Assembly (NCBI GenBank): GCA_045539595.1
Contig: JAZQFQ010000102.1
Span: 1 to 48,626, forward strand
Reading direction: 5' to 3'
Length of the DNA stretch: 48,626 nt
Source: SIG701 sp045539595
GTDB taxonomy: Bacteria > Bacillota > Clostridia > Oscillospirales > CAG-272
Positions 15,655 to 24,551 of this stretch are shown one piece after another. Within the stretch, counting starts at the first letter, position 1; each line of letters begins with the position of its first letter. The notes under the pieces were generated by a model. That model was given only the letters and a program-made list of their open reading frames with translations. It had not been told where the DNA came from and did not search any database. Made by a program: the position numbers and the translations under genes.

Positions 15655-18600
15655 ATGCATAAAAAATCGTCTTTGGCCGTTCGTGCAGCAGCACTGCTTC
15701 TTTCGTTCGTTTTTTCTGCTGTGCTGTTTGCCGGATGCAGAGAAAACGAGGGGGAGATCCTTTCCTGCGCCCTGACTCCGGTGGAGACGGGGACTGATGC
15801 GCCTGCGCTGCGGGGATTGATCGATCCGGCCAGTGAAGTGCGCGGTGTGTATATTGCCTCTGTGTATAATATTGATTTCCCCAGCAAGCCGGATCTGGGA
15901 ACTGCCGCCCTCAAAAAAGAGATCGACGATATTTTGGACAATATGGCGGCGGCCGGTCTGAATACGGTGTATTTTCAAGTGCGTCCCGCTTGCGACGCAT
16001 TATACAAATCGGACATTTTCCCCGTGTCCCAATCGCTGTCCACCAAAGGGAAACTGGTGATGGATCCCCTGGCGTATCTGGTGGAGCAGGCGCATAAACG
16101 GAATATCTTTGTCCATGCCTGGGTCAATCCACTGCGGGTGTCCATCGGCTCGGAAACCAATCCCAATGTGAAGGTGGAGAATCTTCCCGAGGGAAATCCG
16201 GCCAAGGCCCATCCTGAGTGGGCGGTTGCCTACGCGGACGGACGGCTGTATTTTGATCCCGGTATCCCGGAGGTGCGGCAGCTGATCGCTGACGGCGTGC
16301 GGGAAATTGTGGCGGGATACGATGTGGACGGCGTCATTTTCGACGATTACTTTTATCCCTATCCCGTCACGCTGAAGGATGGCACCATCGCTCTCTTTGA
16401 TGATGATGCCTCATACGCCGCTTACGGCGGCACTATGGCCCGTGCGGATTGGCGGCGGGAGAATGTCAATAAAATGATCAAAGCCGTCTACGACGCCGTA
16501 AAAGGCGTCAGCGAGGACGTACAGTTCGGGGTATCTCCATTCGGCATCTGGAAAAACGATAACGGTACGAACGGTGGTTCCGCTACGCGGGGCATGCAGT
16601 CCTATTTCTCCATCTACTGCGATCCCCTCGCCTGGGCGGAGGGTGGATACATCGATTATCTCGCGCCCCAGATCTATTGGCGCTTCTCCACAGACGTGGC
16701 CCCCTTCGGAGAACTGGTGCGTTGGTGGAACCGGGTGCTGGATGGCACAGGCGTTGATTTTCTCGTCTCTCATGCCGCTTATAATTACGATGTGTGGTCA
16801 TCCCCCGAGGGGGAGATGGCGGAGCAGGTGCAGTTTGCGCGCAGTGAGCTGACTTACCGCGGCAGCATTTTCTACGGATACGATGAGATCCGCCGCAACG
16901 CCTTTTCCTTGCGGGACGAATTGCTGGAGGTGTACGCAGAGAACATACTGTATGTGACTCCGTCGCCCACCGGCGAGGCACCACTGGTTACCTCGCCCCC
17001 CAGCGGCACCTATGTGAATGCATCCGGGACGTACCTGATCGGTTCGTCCTCGCCGGACAAGCCTCTGCGTATGAACGGGCAGCCGGTTAGCCGCACCCGC
17101 GGCGGATATTTCTCCGTCTATGTCCCCCTGGTCAACGGGGAAAACACATTCACCTTCGTACAGGAGGGCGTGACGTATACCCACACCGTTTATCGCGGCA
17201 CCGCACCGACGGAGATGAAATCCGGCGACGTATCCCCCATGGACAAGTTCTCCATATGGGATGTGTCCCCCGCCAGGGATGTCCTCAAAGACAGCGGCAG
17301 TACCCTGCAGATCACGTGCACGGCCCCTGCCGGGTCCATCGTGACTGCCTATCTGGGGAATCTGTCGGTCCGTTTGAAGCAAACGGACACAAAGATGTCC
17401 GATAAAGAAAAGTGGATGCCTGCCTCCTTTGTGGGTCAGTTGATATTGCCGTCCTGTGAATCCGATGAGATCCGCGAGGCAGGCGAGATATTCATCCTGG
17501 CCGCCTCCGGCGGAGAGGAAGCGGCTGCCACCGGCGCATCCGTACGCATAAAAGGGCAGGATGCTCTGATTCCCGTGCGTGTTAAAGAAAATCACACAGA
17601 ACTCAAGTTGGGACTGAATTCCTATTATTACGATGATTTTTCCGTTCAGTCAGCCGGCATGACGGACTTTGCCCGCTGGCAGGGAAGCGGTATGTATCTG
17701 TTGCGCGTGGGCGGGTACGTCTATGAGGGTGCGGTTGAGGAATTGCCTCTCGATACCCAGATCCCCATAGGAAAACTGCAGAGTGTAACGGTCGGATCCG
17801 ATGAGGAGAACACCTATATCTCCATGGCGGTGGATCAGAATATCCCCCACAACGGAACGGTGCGCGACGGTGCCTTTGAATTGACGCTGTACAACGTGGA
17901 CACATCCACCGTGCCGAAGGAGATCCCCGTTGGGGACAATCCGCTGATCACCGCTGTGCGGGTGGTGTATCCCAATAAGGCCAATTGCGTCCGCTTTGTG
18001 TGCACGTTGGTGGATGAAAAAAACTTCTACGGATTCGATTTTGTGTATGATAAGGACGGCGCCCGCGCCGTTCTGCGCAATCCCCGCAATTTGCCGCTGG
18101 ACTCCGATGCCCCCTTATCCGGTGTGCGCATCGTGCTGGATGCGGGCCATGGCGGTGAGGATACAGGTGCCCTTGGCTCCGGCTCGGTGCACGAGAAGGA
18201 TCTGAATCTGGCCGTGACCATGGCGGCAAAGGCACGCCTGGAGGATTTGGGAGCGGAGGTGCTCCTGACCCGAGCGGATGACAGTACCGTATCCCTGACG
18301 GAGCGCACGGAGTATCTATGCCGCGCGCATCCGGATCTGGTCATTTCCATTCATCAGAATTCCATGGAATATTCCACCGATATTACCCGCGTGCGGGGAA
18401 CTCTCTGCCTTTGGTGGGCGGACGCCGGTGTCCTTCTGGCCGACTGCATGTCGGATGCCGTGGCCGATGCTTTGCATCGGTACGAACGTCCGCCGCAGCA
18501 GCAGAGACTGATGCTGTGCCGCAATCCCAAATTTCCCTCCGTTTTGGTGGAAGTTGGATTTATGACCAGCGTGGAGGAATACGAGTATATGCTGAGCGGC

Positions 18601-18678
18601 GGTGTTGAGGATGCAGCGGATGGCATTGCCCGAGGCGTGATTGCCTACTTTGCCGAACAAAAGCAATGGGTTCGGTGA
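15655..18678 (+). CDS. Lipoprotein: GHL10 glycosidase-like domain fused to N-acetylmuramoyl-L-alanine amidase
   Basis: About 1007 residues. The signal peptide ends in the lipobox LFAGC, so it should be a lipid-anchored surface protein. Residues about 55-420 are a GHL10/DUF4015-type TIM barrel (RGVYIASVYNIDFPSK, MAAAGLNTVYFQVRPACDALYKS, VDGVIFDDYFYPYP). A middle region with Ig-like and AMIN-like beta segments follows. From about residue 820 there is Amidase_3 with all key residues: DAGHGG (about 828-833), the Glu in HEKDLNLAV, SIHQN and the catalytic Glu in LVEVGFM. It should cut the MurNAc-L-Ala bond in peptidoglycan, while the first domain may cleave or bind glycan. I chose ATG 15655 (GGGG 9 bases upstream) because it begins the signal peptide. 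Single proteins with both domains are uncommon in my experience. Confidence 0.88.
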   Translation: MHKKSSLAVRAAALLLSFVFSAVLFAGCRENEGEILSCALTPVETGTDAPALRGLIDPASEVRGVYIASVYNIDFPSKPDLGTAALKKEIDDILDNMAAAGLNTVYFQVRPACDALYKSDIFPVSQSLSTKGKLVMDPLAYLVEQAHKRNIFVHAWVNPLRVSIGSETNPNVKVENLPEGNPAKAHPEWAVAYADGRLYFDPGIPEVRQLIADGVREIVAGYDVDGVIFDDYFYPYPVTLKDGTIALFDDDASYAAYGGTMARADWRRENVNKMIKAVYDAVKGVSEDVQFGVSPFGIWKNDNGTNGGSATRGMQSYFSIYCDPLAWAEGGYIDYLAPQIYWRFSTDVAPFGELVRWWNRVLDGTGVDFLVSHAAYNYDVWSSPEGEMAEQVQFARSELTYRGSIFYGYDEIRRNAFSLRDELLEVYAENILYVTPSPTGEAPLVTSPPSGTYVNASGTYLIGSSSPDKPLRMNGQPVSRTRGGYFSVYVPLVNGENTFTFVQEGVTYTHTVYRGTAPTEMKSGDVSPMDKFSIWDVSPARDVLKDSGSTLQITCTAPAGSIVTAYLGNLSVRLKQTDTKMSDKEKWMPASFVGQLILPSCESDEIREAGEIFILAASGGEEAAATGASVRIKGQDALIPVRVKENHTELKLGLNSYYYDDFSVQSAGMTDFARWQGSGMYLLRVGGYVYEGAVEELPLDTQIPIGKLQSVTVGSDEENTYISMAVDQNIPHNGTVRDGAFELTLYNVDTSTVPKEIPVGDNPLITAVRVVYPNKANCVRFVCTLVDEKNFYGFDFVYDKDGARAVLRNPRNLPLDSDAPLSGVRIVLDAGHGGEDTGALGSGSVHEKDLNLAVTMAAKARLEDLGAEVLLTRADDSTVSLTERTEYLCRAHPDLVISIHQNSMEYSTDITRVRGTLCLWWADAGVLLADCMSDAVADALHRYERPPQQQRLMLCRNPKFPSVLVEVGFMTSVEEYEYMLSGGVEDAADGIARGVIAYFAEQKQWVR

Positions 18679-18704
18679 CCGTTTTGAAATAAGGACAGAC
18701 AACA

Positions 18705-19418
18705 ATGATAGGTGTTATAGCAAATACAATTACGGTTCTGATCGGCAGTCTGTGCGGATTGCTGCTTTGCCGCGGCATTCCCGAGAAGGTATCGGATGCG
18801 GTGATGCGCGCCATTGGCCTTTGTACGTTGTACATCGGTATCAGCGGCGCGCTGGAAGGGGAAAATACGTTGGTGCTGATCCTTTCCATGGCCATCGGAA
18901 CAATGCTCGGTGCGTGGCTGGATATCGACAAGCACTTCACCCAAGCCGTAGAGAAGATCGAGTCGAAGTTCCGCCGCGGCGACGGAAAGGTTTCCTTGGC
19001 GGAAGGATTCATTTCTGCCAGCCTTCTGTTCTGTGTGGGTGCTATGACCATTGTGGGCTCCCTGCAGGCCGGATTGACCGGGGATAACCGTATGCTGTTC
19101 ACCAAGAGCATTCTGGATCTGATCTCCTCCTTCCTTTTTGCATCCACGTTGGGGATCGGCGTGGTCGCATCCGCCGGATTTGTGTTTGTATTCCAGGGGG
19201 CTATCGTGCTGGCGGCCACATGGCTGGCGCCGCTGTTGTCGGATGCCGTGATCGCCGAGATGACCTGCGCCGGATCGCTTTTGATTGTGGCTTTGGGATT
19301 GAATCTGATCGGCGTGACCAAATTGAAAATTCTCAATTATCTGCCGGCTGTTTTCTTGCCGATCCTGCTGTGTCCCGTATACGACCGGATCGCTTCGTGG
19401 CTGGCTGCCATTCTTTGA
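18705..19418 (+). CDS. DUF554 family membrane protein
   Basis: 237 residues, almost wholly hydrophobic with about six to seven helices. The opening MIGVIANTITVLIGSLCGLLL and the internal GAMTIVGSLQAGLTGD are typical of DUF554 (YdfK-like) proteins, thought to be small-molecule transporters of unknown substrate. AAGGA precedes the ATG. It starts 26 bases after the amidase fusion and 15 bases before a response regulator, so it is probably cotranscribed. Confidence 0.88.
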   Translation: MIGVIANTITVLIGSLCGLLLCRGIPEKVSDAVMRAIGLCTLYIGISGALEGENTLVLILSMAIGTMLGAWLDIDKHFTQAVEKIESKFRRGDGKVSLAEGFISASLLFCVGAMTIVGSLQAGLTGDNRMLFTKSILDLISSFLFASTLGIGVVASAGFVFVFQGAIVLAATWLAPLLSDAVIAEMTCAGSLLIVALGLNLIGVTKLKILNYLPAVFLPILLCPVYDRIASWLAAIL

Positions 19419-19433
19419 CGAAAGGGGAAAACT

Positions 19434-20132
19434 ATGTATAAAATCCTGGTTGTGGATGATGAAGATATGATTCGCCGGCTGATTGCCAAATATGCCGCCT
19501 TTGAGGGTCATTCCGTCGTGGAGGCGGCGGACGGCATGCAGGCGGTGCAGATGTGCCGGGAGGGCGAATACGACATTCTCATCATCGATATTATGATGCC
19601 GGAGTTGGATGGGTTTTCCGCCTGTCGGGAAATCCGGAAGTTTTCGGATATTCCCATCATCATGCTCAGTGCCCGGGGCGAGGAGTACGATAAAATCAAC
19701 GGCTTCAGTCTGGGTATCGACGACTATGTGGTGAAGCCCTTCTCACCGAAGGAATTGATGCTCCGCGTGGACGCGGTGATGAAGCGGGTGCGAGCCTCCG
19801 CCAAGCCGTCGGATTCTGCCCCCGCCAATGAAATCATTGCGTTGGGCGGACTGAAAGCCGATCTCACCGCGCGGATTGTCTACATCGACGGTGAGCGGGC
19901 AGATATGTCCCCCAAGGAATACGAGTTGTTTTTCTATATGCTGAAAAACCGGAATATCGCGCTCTCCCGGGACAAACTGCTGTCCGAGGTGTGGGGATAC
20001 GACTATTTCGGCGATGACCGCACGCTGGACACCCATATCAAACTCCTGCGCCGCAGTTTGGGTAAGTACGCGGATTATATCGTCACATTGCGCGGTGTGG
20101 GCTACCGATTTGATACGGGCAAGATTCTATGA
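19434..20132 (+). CDS. OmpR-family response regulator, second system
   Basis: 232 residues. Receiver domain with DDED near the start, phosphoacceptor Asp52 in IIDIMMPELDG, and the conserved Ser and Lys in MLSARGEEYD and YVVKPFSPKELM. The winged-helix output domain ends in LDTHIKLLRRSLGKYADYIVTLRGVGYRF. AAAGGGG lies 6 bases before the ATG. ATGA overlap with the kinase gene shows they are partners. The target genes are not evident. Confidence 0.93.
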   Translation: MYKILVVDDEDMIRRLIAKYAAFEGHSVVEAADGMQAVQMCREGEYDILIIDIMMPELDGFSACREIRKFSDIPIIMLSARGEEYDKINGFSLGIDDYVVKPFSPKELMLRVDAVMKRVRASAKPSDSAPANEIIALGGLKADLTARIVYIDGERADMSPKEYELFFYMLKNRNIALSRDKLLSEVWGYDYFGDDRTLDTHIKLLRRSLGKYADYIVTLRGVGYRFDTGKIL

Positions 20133-21625
20133 AGAAAACAAAGAATGCTGCTCCCCGCTATACGGGACTCCGTGCCCAGATATTTTTTGTGTTGGCTGCA
20201 TTCGTTCTGGTGATTCTGTTGGTGTTGTGGGTGTTTCAGCTGTTTTTGCTGAAGCCCATGTATGAGTCGCTGAAATCCAATGAACTGCGCGTCGCCTCCG
20301 AGCGGATTGCGGACAGCACAGACAAGGCGGATTTGCAGTCATTGACGGACACGATTGCCAAACGCGGAAATGTGTGCATTTCCGTCTATGAAATCATAGG
20401 CAGAGACGCGATCCTTCGCGCCAACTCCCATATCCATGGCAGCTGCATCATTCACAATGTGACATCGGATTCTCTGATGAACCGTCTGTATGCCGGCGCC
20501 CTGGCGGATACGTATTATACGGAGCGGATATCGGAGAATTTCTTCGTGTCCCATTCCATGGGTGGCGAAACGCTGGCCGATGTGCCGGAGAGCATTATCT
20601 CCTCCCGATTGGCAAAGAGCAAAGCGGGGGACGCCTATCTTATTGTGTTGAATGCGGAAATCGAGCCGGTGGGTAATACCACACGAACTCTATCGGTACA
20701 GTTGGGAATCATCACAGGCATTCTGCTGCTGGTGGCTGCCGGCGTCGCTGTTTTTATCTCCAAATATATCTCCCGCCCTATCGCACAGATGAGTGTGGAG
20801 GCGAGAAAGTTAGCTTTGGGTACCTACGACGTCCACTTTGACGGCGGTTCGTCCCGGGAAACGGCGGAATTGGGGGAGGCGCTGAACTACGCCGCCCATG
20901 AATTGTCCGCTTTGGATACCATGCAGAAAGAATTGATTGCCAACATCTCCCACGATCTGCGCACCCCGCTGACCATGATTTCCGGTTACAGCGAGGTAAT
21001 GCGAGATATCCCCGGGGAGATGACGCCGGAGAATATGCAGATCATCATCGATGAAACCAAGCGGCTGAATGCATTGGTTAATGATATTCTGGATATTTCC
21101 ACCATGACCGGCCCGGGCAGAAAGGAACTCACCTGTGAGACATTTTCGTTGACGGATACTGTGCGCCGGACACTGGAGCGGTACGGAAAACTCCGCACCC
21201 ATGACGGCTATACGATCACCTTCGATTGCGATCGGGAAGCGTATATTTTTGCGGATCGGTCCAAGATTCTGCAGGTGGTCTACAATTTGGTGAACAATGC
21301 CATCAATTACACGGGCGAGGATAAAGTAGTCCGCATCCGGCAGATTACGGAAAGCGGAAAATGCCGTATCGAGGTAACGGATACGGGCGAAGGAATCCCG
21401 AAAGAGCAGCTGCCCCAAATCTGGGATCGGTATTATAAAGTCAAAAACTATTATAAGCGTTCTGTGACCGGCAGCGGTCTGGGCCTCTCTATCGTTAAGA
21501 ATATCCTGCTTTTGCACGGAGCGGAATTCGGTGTGCGGAGCGAGATCGGACAGGGCAGTACCTTCTGGTTTGCTTTGCCGGAGGTGCCGCCGGAATCATC
21601 GGATGGTGGGGCCACGGATCAGTAA
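20129..21625 (+). CDS. Membrane sensor histidine kinase, second system
   Basis: 498 residues with two membrane helices (IFFVLAAFVLVILLVLWVF near the start and LGIITGILLLVAAGVAVFI at about 190-210) flanking a sensor region of about 150 residues. HAMP, then HisKA with His275 in NISHDLRTPLTMISGYSEV, and an ATPase domain with NLVNNAINYTG, DTGEGIPKEQLPQIWDRYYK and GSGLGLSIVKNIL. No PAS domain, unlike the WalK-like kinase at 6412. It has no SD of its own and is translationally coupled to the regulator by ATGA. A bidirectional terminator follows. Confidence 0.92.
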   Translation: MKKTKNAAPRYTGLRAQIFFVLAAFVLVILLVLWVFQLFLLKPMYESLKSNELRVASERIADSTDKADLQSLTDTIAKRGNVCISVYEIIGRDAILRANSHIHGSCIIHNVTSDSLMNRLYAGALADTYYTERISENFFVSHSMGGETLADVPESIISSRLAKSKAGDAYLIVLNAEIEPVGNTTRTLSVQLGIITGILLLVAAGVAVFISKYISRPIAQMSVEARKLALGTYDVHFDGGSSRETAELGEALNYAAHELSALDTMQKELIANISHDLRTPLTMISGYSEVMRDIPGEMTPENMQIIIDETKRLNALVNDILDISTMTGPGRKELTCETFSLTDTVRRTLERYGKLRTHDGYTITFDCDREAYIFADRSKILQVVYNLVNNAINYTGEDKVVRIRQITESGKCRIEVTDTGEGIPKEQLPQIWDRYYKVKNYYKRSVTGSGLGLSIVKNILLLHGAEFGVRSEIGQGSTFWFALPEVPPESSDGGATDQ

Positions 21626-21645
21626 AATAACCTCCACAAAAGAAA

Positions 21646-21675
21646 GGCGATGCCGTCGCGGCATCGCCTTGTTTG
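21646..21675. terminator. Bidirectional terminator between the kinase gene and ispE
   Basis: GGCGATGCCG (21646-21655) and CGGCATCGCC (21659-21668), T-rich on the plus side and TTTCTTTT on the minus side, between convergent genes. Confidence 0.85.
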
Positions 21676-21688
21676 TTGGCGTATGTAT

Positions 21689-22561
21689 TTATCCCACCGT
21701 TCGGCAGGCAACAGCAAAAATACCGTTCTTTCGCAGAGCCGAGGCACACACTTCCGCACGGGCATCGGACAGGAAGATGCCGAATACGGACGGGCCGCTT
21801 CCGCTCATCTGGGTGCAGATGGCACCATAAGCATTCATCACATCCTTCAACTGCTGTGCCAATGGGCGGATGGGAAGGATGACTTCTTCAAACGCGTTGT
21901 AGATACAGTGCCGCAAAGCAGATGCATTGTTGGAGGCCAGAGCCGTATACACGTCCTCAGCGGATCGGATTTCATGCGGGACAGCGGCATAGCTCTCATC
22001 CAGCATCCGGAAAGCCTCCGCGGTGGAAACCCCCTCACCGTTTTTGGCAATCAGAACGGTATAATCGGGACGCCCTGCGATGGGAGTCAGAATATCGCCG
22101 ATTCCCGCACACCGACAGGTCCCGCCGTGGATGCAGAAGGGCACATCCGCACCCAGCTCAGCACCCAATGTCAGCAGAGAATCCATGTCCAGGGCATTAC
22201 GGAAATGACGATTCAGCAGCCGGAGAATGGCAGCCGCGTCGGCACTGCCGCCGCCCAGTCCGGCAAAAACAGGGATCCGTTTTTCAATATGAATATCTAA
22301 AGCATAGGATTCGATATTTGCCGCCTGCATATACATCTCCGCCGCCCGATATACAAGATTCCCCCGGTCTGTCGGAAGGGAGGCATCCGAGCAATGAATG
22401 GTAATGGAACGCTTGTCGGTATCGGTGGATATGTGGGCGGAAATCGTATCGCTCAGTCCGATCGTCTGCATACAGCTGTGCAGCTCATGATAGCCGTTTT
22501 CACGGCGTCCAGTGATATCCAAAAATAAATTAATTTTTGCATAGGCGGTTTCGTGCAGCAT
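21689..22561 (-). CDS. ispE: 4-diphosphocytidyl-2-C-methyl-D-erythritol kinase
   Basis: GHMP-family kinase that phosphorylates CDP-methylerythritol in the non-mevalonate isoprenoid pathway. About 290 residues. AYAKINLFLDITGRRENGYHELHSCMQ is the N-terminal IspE signature with the catalytic Lys region, and PVFAGLGGGSADAAAILR is the ATP-binding glycine loop. The C-terminal SGSGPSVFGIF is also characteristic. Two nearby ATGs exist, 22570 and 22561; only the latter has an SD-like GGATGG at usable distance, so I chose it. A promoter lies at 22652-22624. Confidence 0.93.
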   Translation of the reverse strand: MLHETAYAKINLFLDITGRRENGYHELHSCMQTIGLSDTISAHISTDTDKRSITIHCSDASLPTDRGNLVYRAAEMYMQAANIESYALDIHIEKRIPVFAGLGGGSADAAAILRLLNRHFRNALDMDSLLTLGAELGADVPFCIHGGTCRCAGIGDILTPIAGRPDYTVLIAKNGEGVSTAEAFRMLDESYAAVPHEIRSAEDVYTALASNNASALRHCIYNAFEEVILPIRPLAQQLKDVMNAYGAICTQMSGSGPSVFGIFLSDARAEVCASALRKNGIFAVACRTVG

Positions 22562-22623
22562 AAGTACCATCCGTAAATCAGTATTGATGTTTGAGGGATG
22601 CGGTTCTGTATCGGTATATATAC

Positions 22624-22652
22624 ATTATATCATGACGCAGAATAACATGCAA
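22624..22652 (-). promoter_or_regulatory. Promoter of ispE
   Basis: On the minus strand, TTGCAT (22652-22647), a 17-base spacer, TATAAT (22629-22624). The -35 is the same as in the divIVA promoter. Confidence 0.7.
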
Positions 22653-22675
22653 GAGGAAGAGCATGACCGCAGAAA

Positions 22676-22714
22676 AACAAGCCGATAAAATCGCAGGCGG
22701 ATGATCGGCTTGTT
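22676..22714 (-). terminator. Terminator of the ROK regulator gene
   Basis: AACAAGCCGAT (22676-22686) and ATCGGCTTGTT (22704-22714). On the minus strand the stem is followed by a T-run, so it ends the transcript of the gene at 22748-23803. Confidence 0.8.
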
Positions 22715-22747
22715 CGACGGATATACAAGACAACATACGAGAAAGAT

Positions 22748-23803
22748 TTATTCTTTGGCTCCGAAGATGCGTTCGTGGAGCCAGGATTCGCGCAGCTGAA
22801 TGGTCAGACCGCGGTACGCGTGGGGAGTGCTTTCGGAGGTAACGGTGATCTGCGGCAGCGTCGTCGGCGTGAAATCGAATTTTTCGATCAGCATCTGCCG
22901 CACAAGATCCGAGAAATCAGCACCGTTTTCGTACATGGTACACTCAAGAATGATGGTGTCCGGATCAAGGATGCGCATCACATTGTGAATGGCGCGAGCC
23001 AATTCCAGTGCGTTTTCCTCCGGGCTGTTGGACAAACTCAGTACAGCATTCAATGGTTTGGCCGGGGCGGTCAGCATGCGTCCGAAATTTCCCGCCAGAT
23101 GATGGGCCCCACGAAGAAGATCGCCGCGGTGGATGACCGCACCGTGGACGGCGGTTTCGGAAATGCACCAATACAGAATGGTTTTTTCTTTATAATCTGC
23201 GATGTAGGATATGTTGGAGGTAGCCGCCGCATTGTATCCGGTTTCAATGTAGAGGGGGTCAATGGATATATGCTTGCGCACCGTGGCGGCAATGGCGATC
23301 TGCTCCAACGGAGGAAGCTGAGGGCAAATCGTGTGATCCGTGTCGGGAAAATAGGGCCCGGGTACGGAGACTCCCATACCAATACAGAATGCAGTATCCA
23401 TGCTGTTTGACAAAAATTGAGATACATGCCGCAAAAACTGTTCTAAATTATCGGAAAACGACATACTGTCCACATAGTGAAACGGCAGTTTTTCCATACA
23501 TTTCAGCCGCATATTCATAATGCAGCAGCTGAAATTCCGGGAGGTAAGATCCAGAACCACAGCAAAATTCTCGGGATTTATGCTGAGCAGACCGGCGCGG
23601 CGGCCGGCAGAGGTTTTCGTTTCCTTGCATTGTTCGATGACGTGTATATCCAAAAGAGCGTCGGCCACTTTGCCGACGGTCATGAGACTCAAATCAGTTT
23701 CGGCAGATATGTCAGCTCGCGAGATTTTTTCCGCGTGTGCGATCGACAGGAAAACGGATTTAATACTTTCCCAACGGATGCTTTTCAGATTGATATTTTC
23801 CAT
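22748..23803 (-). CDS. ROK-family transcriptional regulator (NagC/XylR type)
   Basis: About 351 residues. An N-terminal winged helix-turn-helix (SRADISAETDLSLMTVGKVADALLDIHVIEQ, then a GRRAGLLSINP hinge as in NagC/XylR), then a ROK sugar-kinase fold. The kinase parts are degraded: the usual END-NAAA segment reads ETGYNAAAT, and the CxCGxxGCxE zinc motif after the GH segment is missing, so it is a sensor and not a kinase. The ligand is probably a sugar but unknown. ATG 23803 has TGGAG 8 bases upstream and begins the typical MENINLKSIR opening. It is divergent from the BlaI-like gene, and both have strong promoters in the shared 295-base gap. Confidence 0.85.
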   Translation of the reverse strand: MENINLKSIRWESIKSVFLSIAHAEKISRADISAETDLSLMTVGKVADALLDIHVIEQCKETKTSAGRRAGLLSINPENFAVVLDLTSRNFSCCIMNMRLKCMEKLPFHYVDSMSFSDNLEQFLRHVSQFLSNSMDTAFCIGMGVSVPGPYFPDTDHTICPQLPPLEQIAIAATVRKHISIDPLYIETGYNAAATSNISYIADYKEKTILYWCISETAVHGAVIHRGDLLRGAHHLAGNFGRMLTAPAKPLNAVLSLSNSPEENALELARAIHNVMRILDPDTIILECTMYENGADFSDLVRQMLIEKFDFTPTTLPQITVTSESTPHAYRGLTIQLRESWLHERIFGAKE

Positions 23804-23877
23804 AGTGCGTGCTCCAGGGGCTCCTTTCGTCTGATATGCGGCGAAATACACGGAGACAAAAAATACTTACAAAAATA

Positions 23878-23906
23878 ATTATAGAACAAATTGTCCGACT
23901 TGTCAA
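23878..23906 (-). promoter_or_regulatory. Consensus promoter of the ROK regulator
   Basis: On the minus strand, TTGACA (23906-23901), a 17-base spacer, TATAAT (23883-23878). The spacer contains GGACAATTTGTTC with the small palindrome ACAATTTGT, a possible autoregulatory site. Confidence 0.85.
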
Positions 23907-24001
23907 CATTATTATATGAATTTGTTGGAAATTCGCGTCTTATGCATGGAAATCCCCGATGAAGATGCTGTGGAAAAAGTCAGCAAAATTTAGATTTGTT
24001 G

Positions 24002-24030
24002 TTGACAAAGGAATTAGACAGGCGTATAAT
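24002..24030 (+). promoter_or_regulatory. Consensus promoter of the BlaI-like operon
   Basis: TTGACA (24002-24007), a 17-base spacer, TATAAT (24025-24030). All twelve bases match consensus. Start predicted near 24037. Confidence 0.88.
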
Positions 24031-24097
24031 ATGATTTGCACCGCATTCCGGCAGTAGGATTGGGCCGGATATCAATATAAAGGACGGAGAGGACGTC

Positions 24098-24550
24098 TTG
24101 TATACAGACGTCTGTAAAACGAAAGTGACGTATCAGAATTCTATCGCTGCGGAAGGGGAGTCATCCGCTCGCGAGATCGATTATACCAAAAAACTCCCGG
24201 ATGCCGAATATGAAGTGATGCAGGCGATCTGGATGGGGGAACCCCCGCTGAATACGGCGTATCTGATGGATAAGGTGGGCCGCGAAAGAGGATGGAAGGC
24301 CCCCACGCTGATTTCTTTCCTGGTGCGTTTGGAGGATCGGGGATACATAACATCCTGTAAACGCGGCAAAGAACGGTATTATACACCTGTGGCAGAGCGG
24401 GATACCTATCTGCGCGCAGTTACCGAGCAGTTTGTCCATCAGTATCATGGCGGATCTTTTGTCCGCTTGATGGATGTGTTGTACAACGATAAAAAGTTGT
24501 CCGAGGCAGATATCGATGATCTGCTGCAGTGGCTGAAAACCAAGTACTGA
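24098..24550 (+). CDS. BlaI/MecI/CopY-family repressor
   Basis: 150 residues. From residue about 31, KKLPDAEYEVMQAIWMGEPPLNTAYLMDKV, then APTLISFLVRLEDRGYITSCKRGKERYYTPV: the winged-helix DNA-binding domain of penicillinase repressors, followed by a short dimerisation tail. The start is TTG at 24098, with GGAGAGG 4-5 bases upstream; no ATG occurs in frame before the conserved domain, so the protein has an unusual 30-residue N-terminal extension. No BlaR1-type sensor protease is adjacent. A perfect 14-bp palindrome with TACA and TGTA ends overlaps codons 2-7. The gene is followed 1 base later by the next one. Confidence 0.88.
   Translation: MYTDVCKTKVTYQNSIAAEGESSAREIDYTKKLPDAEYEVMQAIWMGEPPLNTAYLMDKVGRERGWKAPTLISFLVRLEDRGYITSCKRGKERYYTPVAERDTYLRAVTEQFVHQYHGGSFVRLMDVLYNDKKLSEADIDDLLQWLKTKY
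24103..24116. promoter_or_regulatory. Candidate operator overlapping the blaI-like start
   Basis: TACAGACGTCTGTA is a perfect 14-bp palindrome with TACA and TGTA ends, the half-site type used by BlaI, MecI and CopY, though here the halves are six bases apart instead of the usual two. A further TGTA directly precedes it (24099-24102). It lies about 65 bases after the predicted transcript start, suiting a roadblock. Confidence 0.45.
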
Positions 24551-24551
24551 T

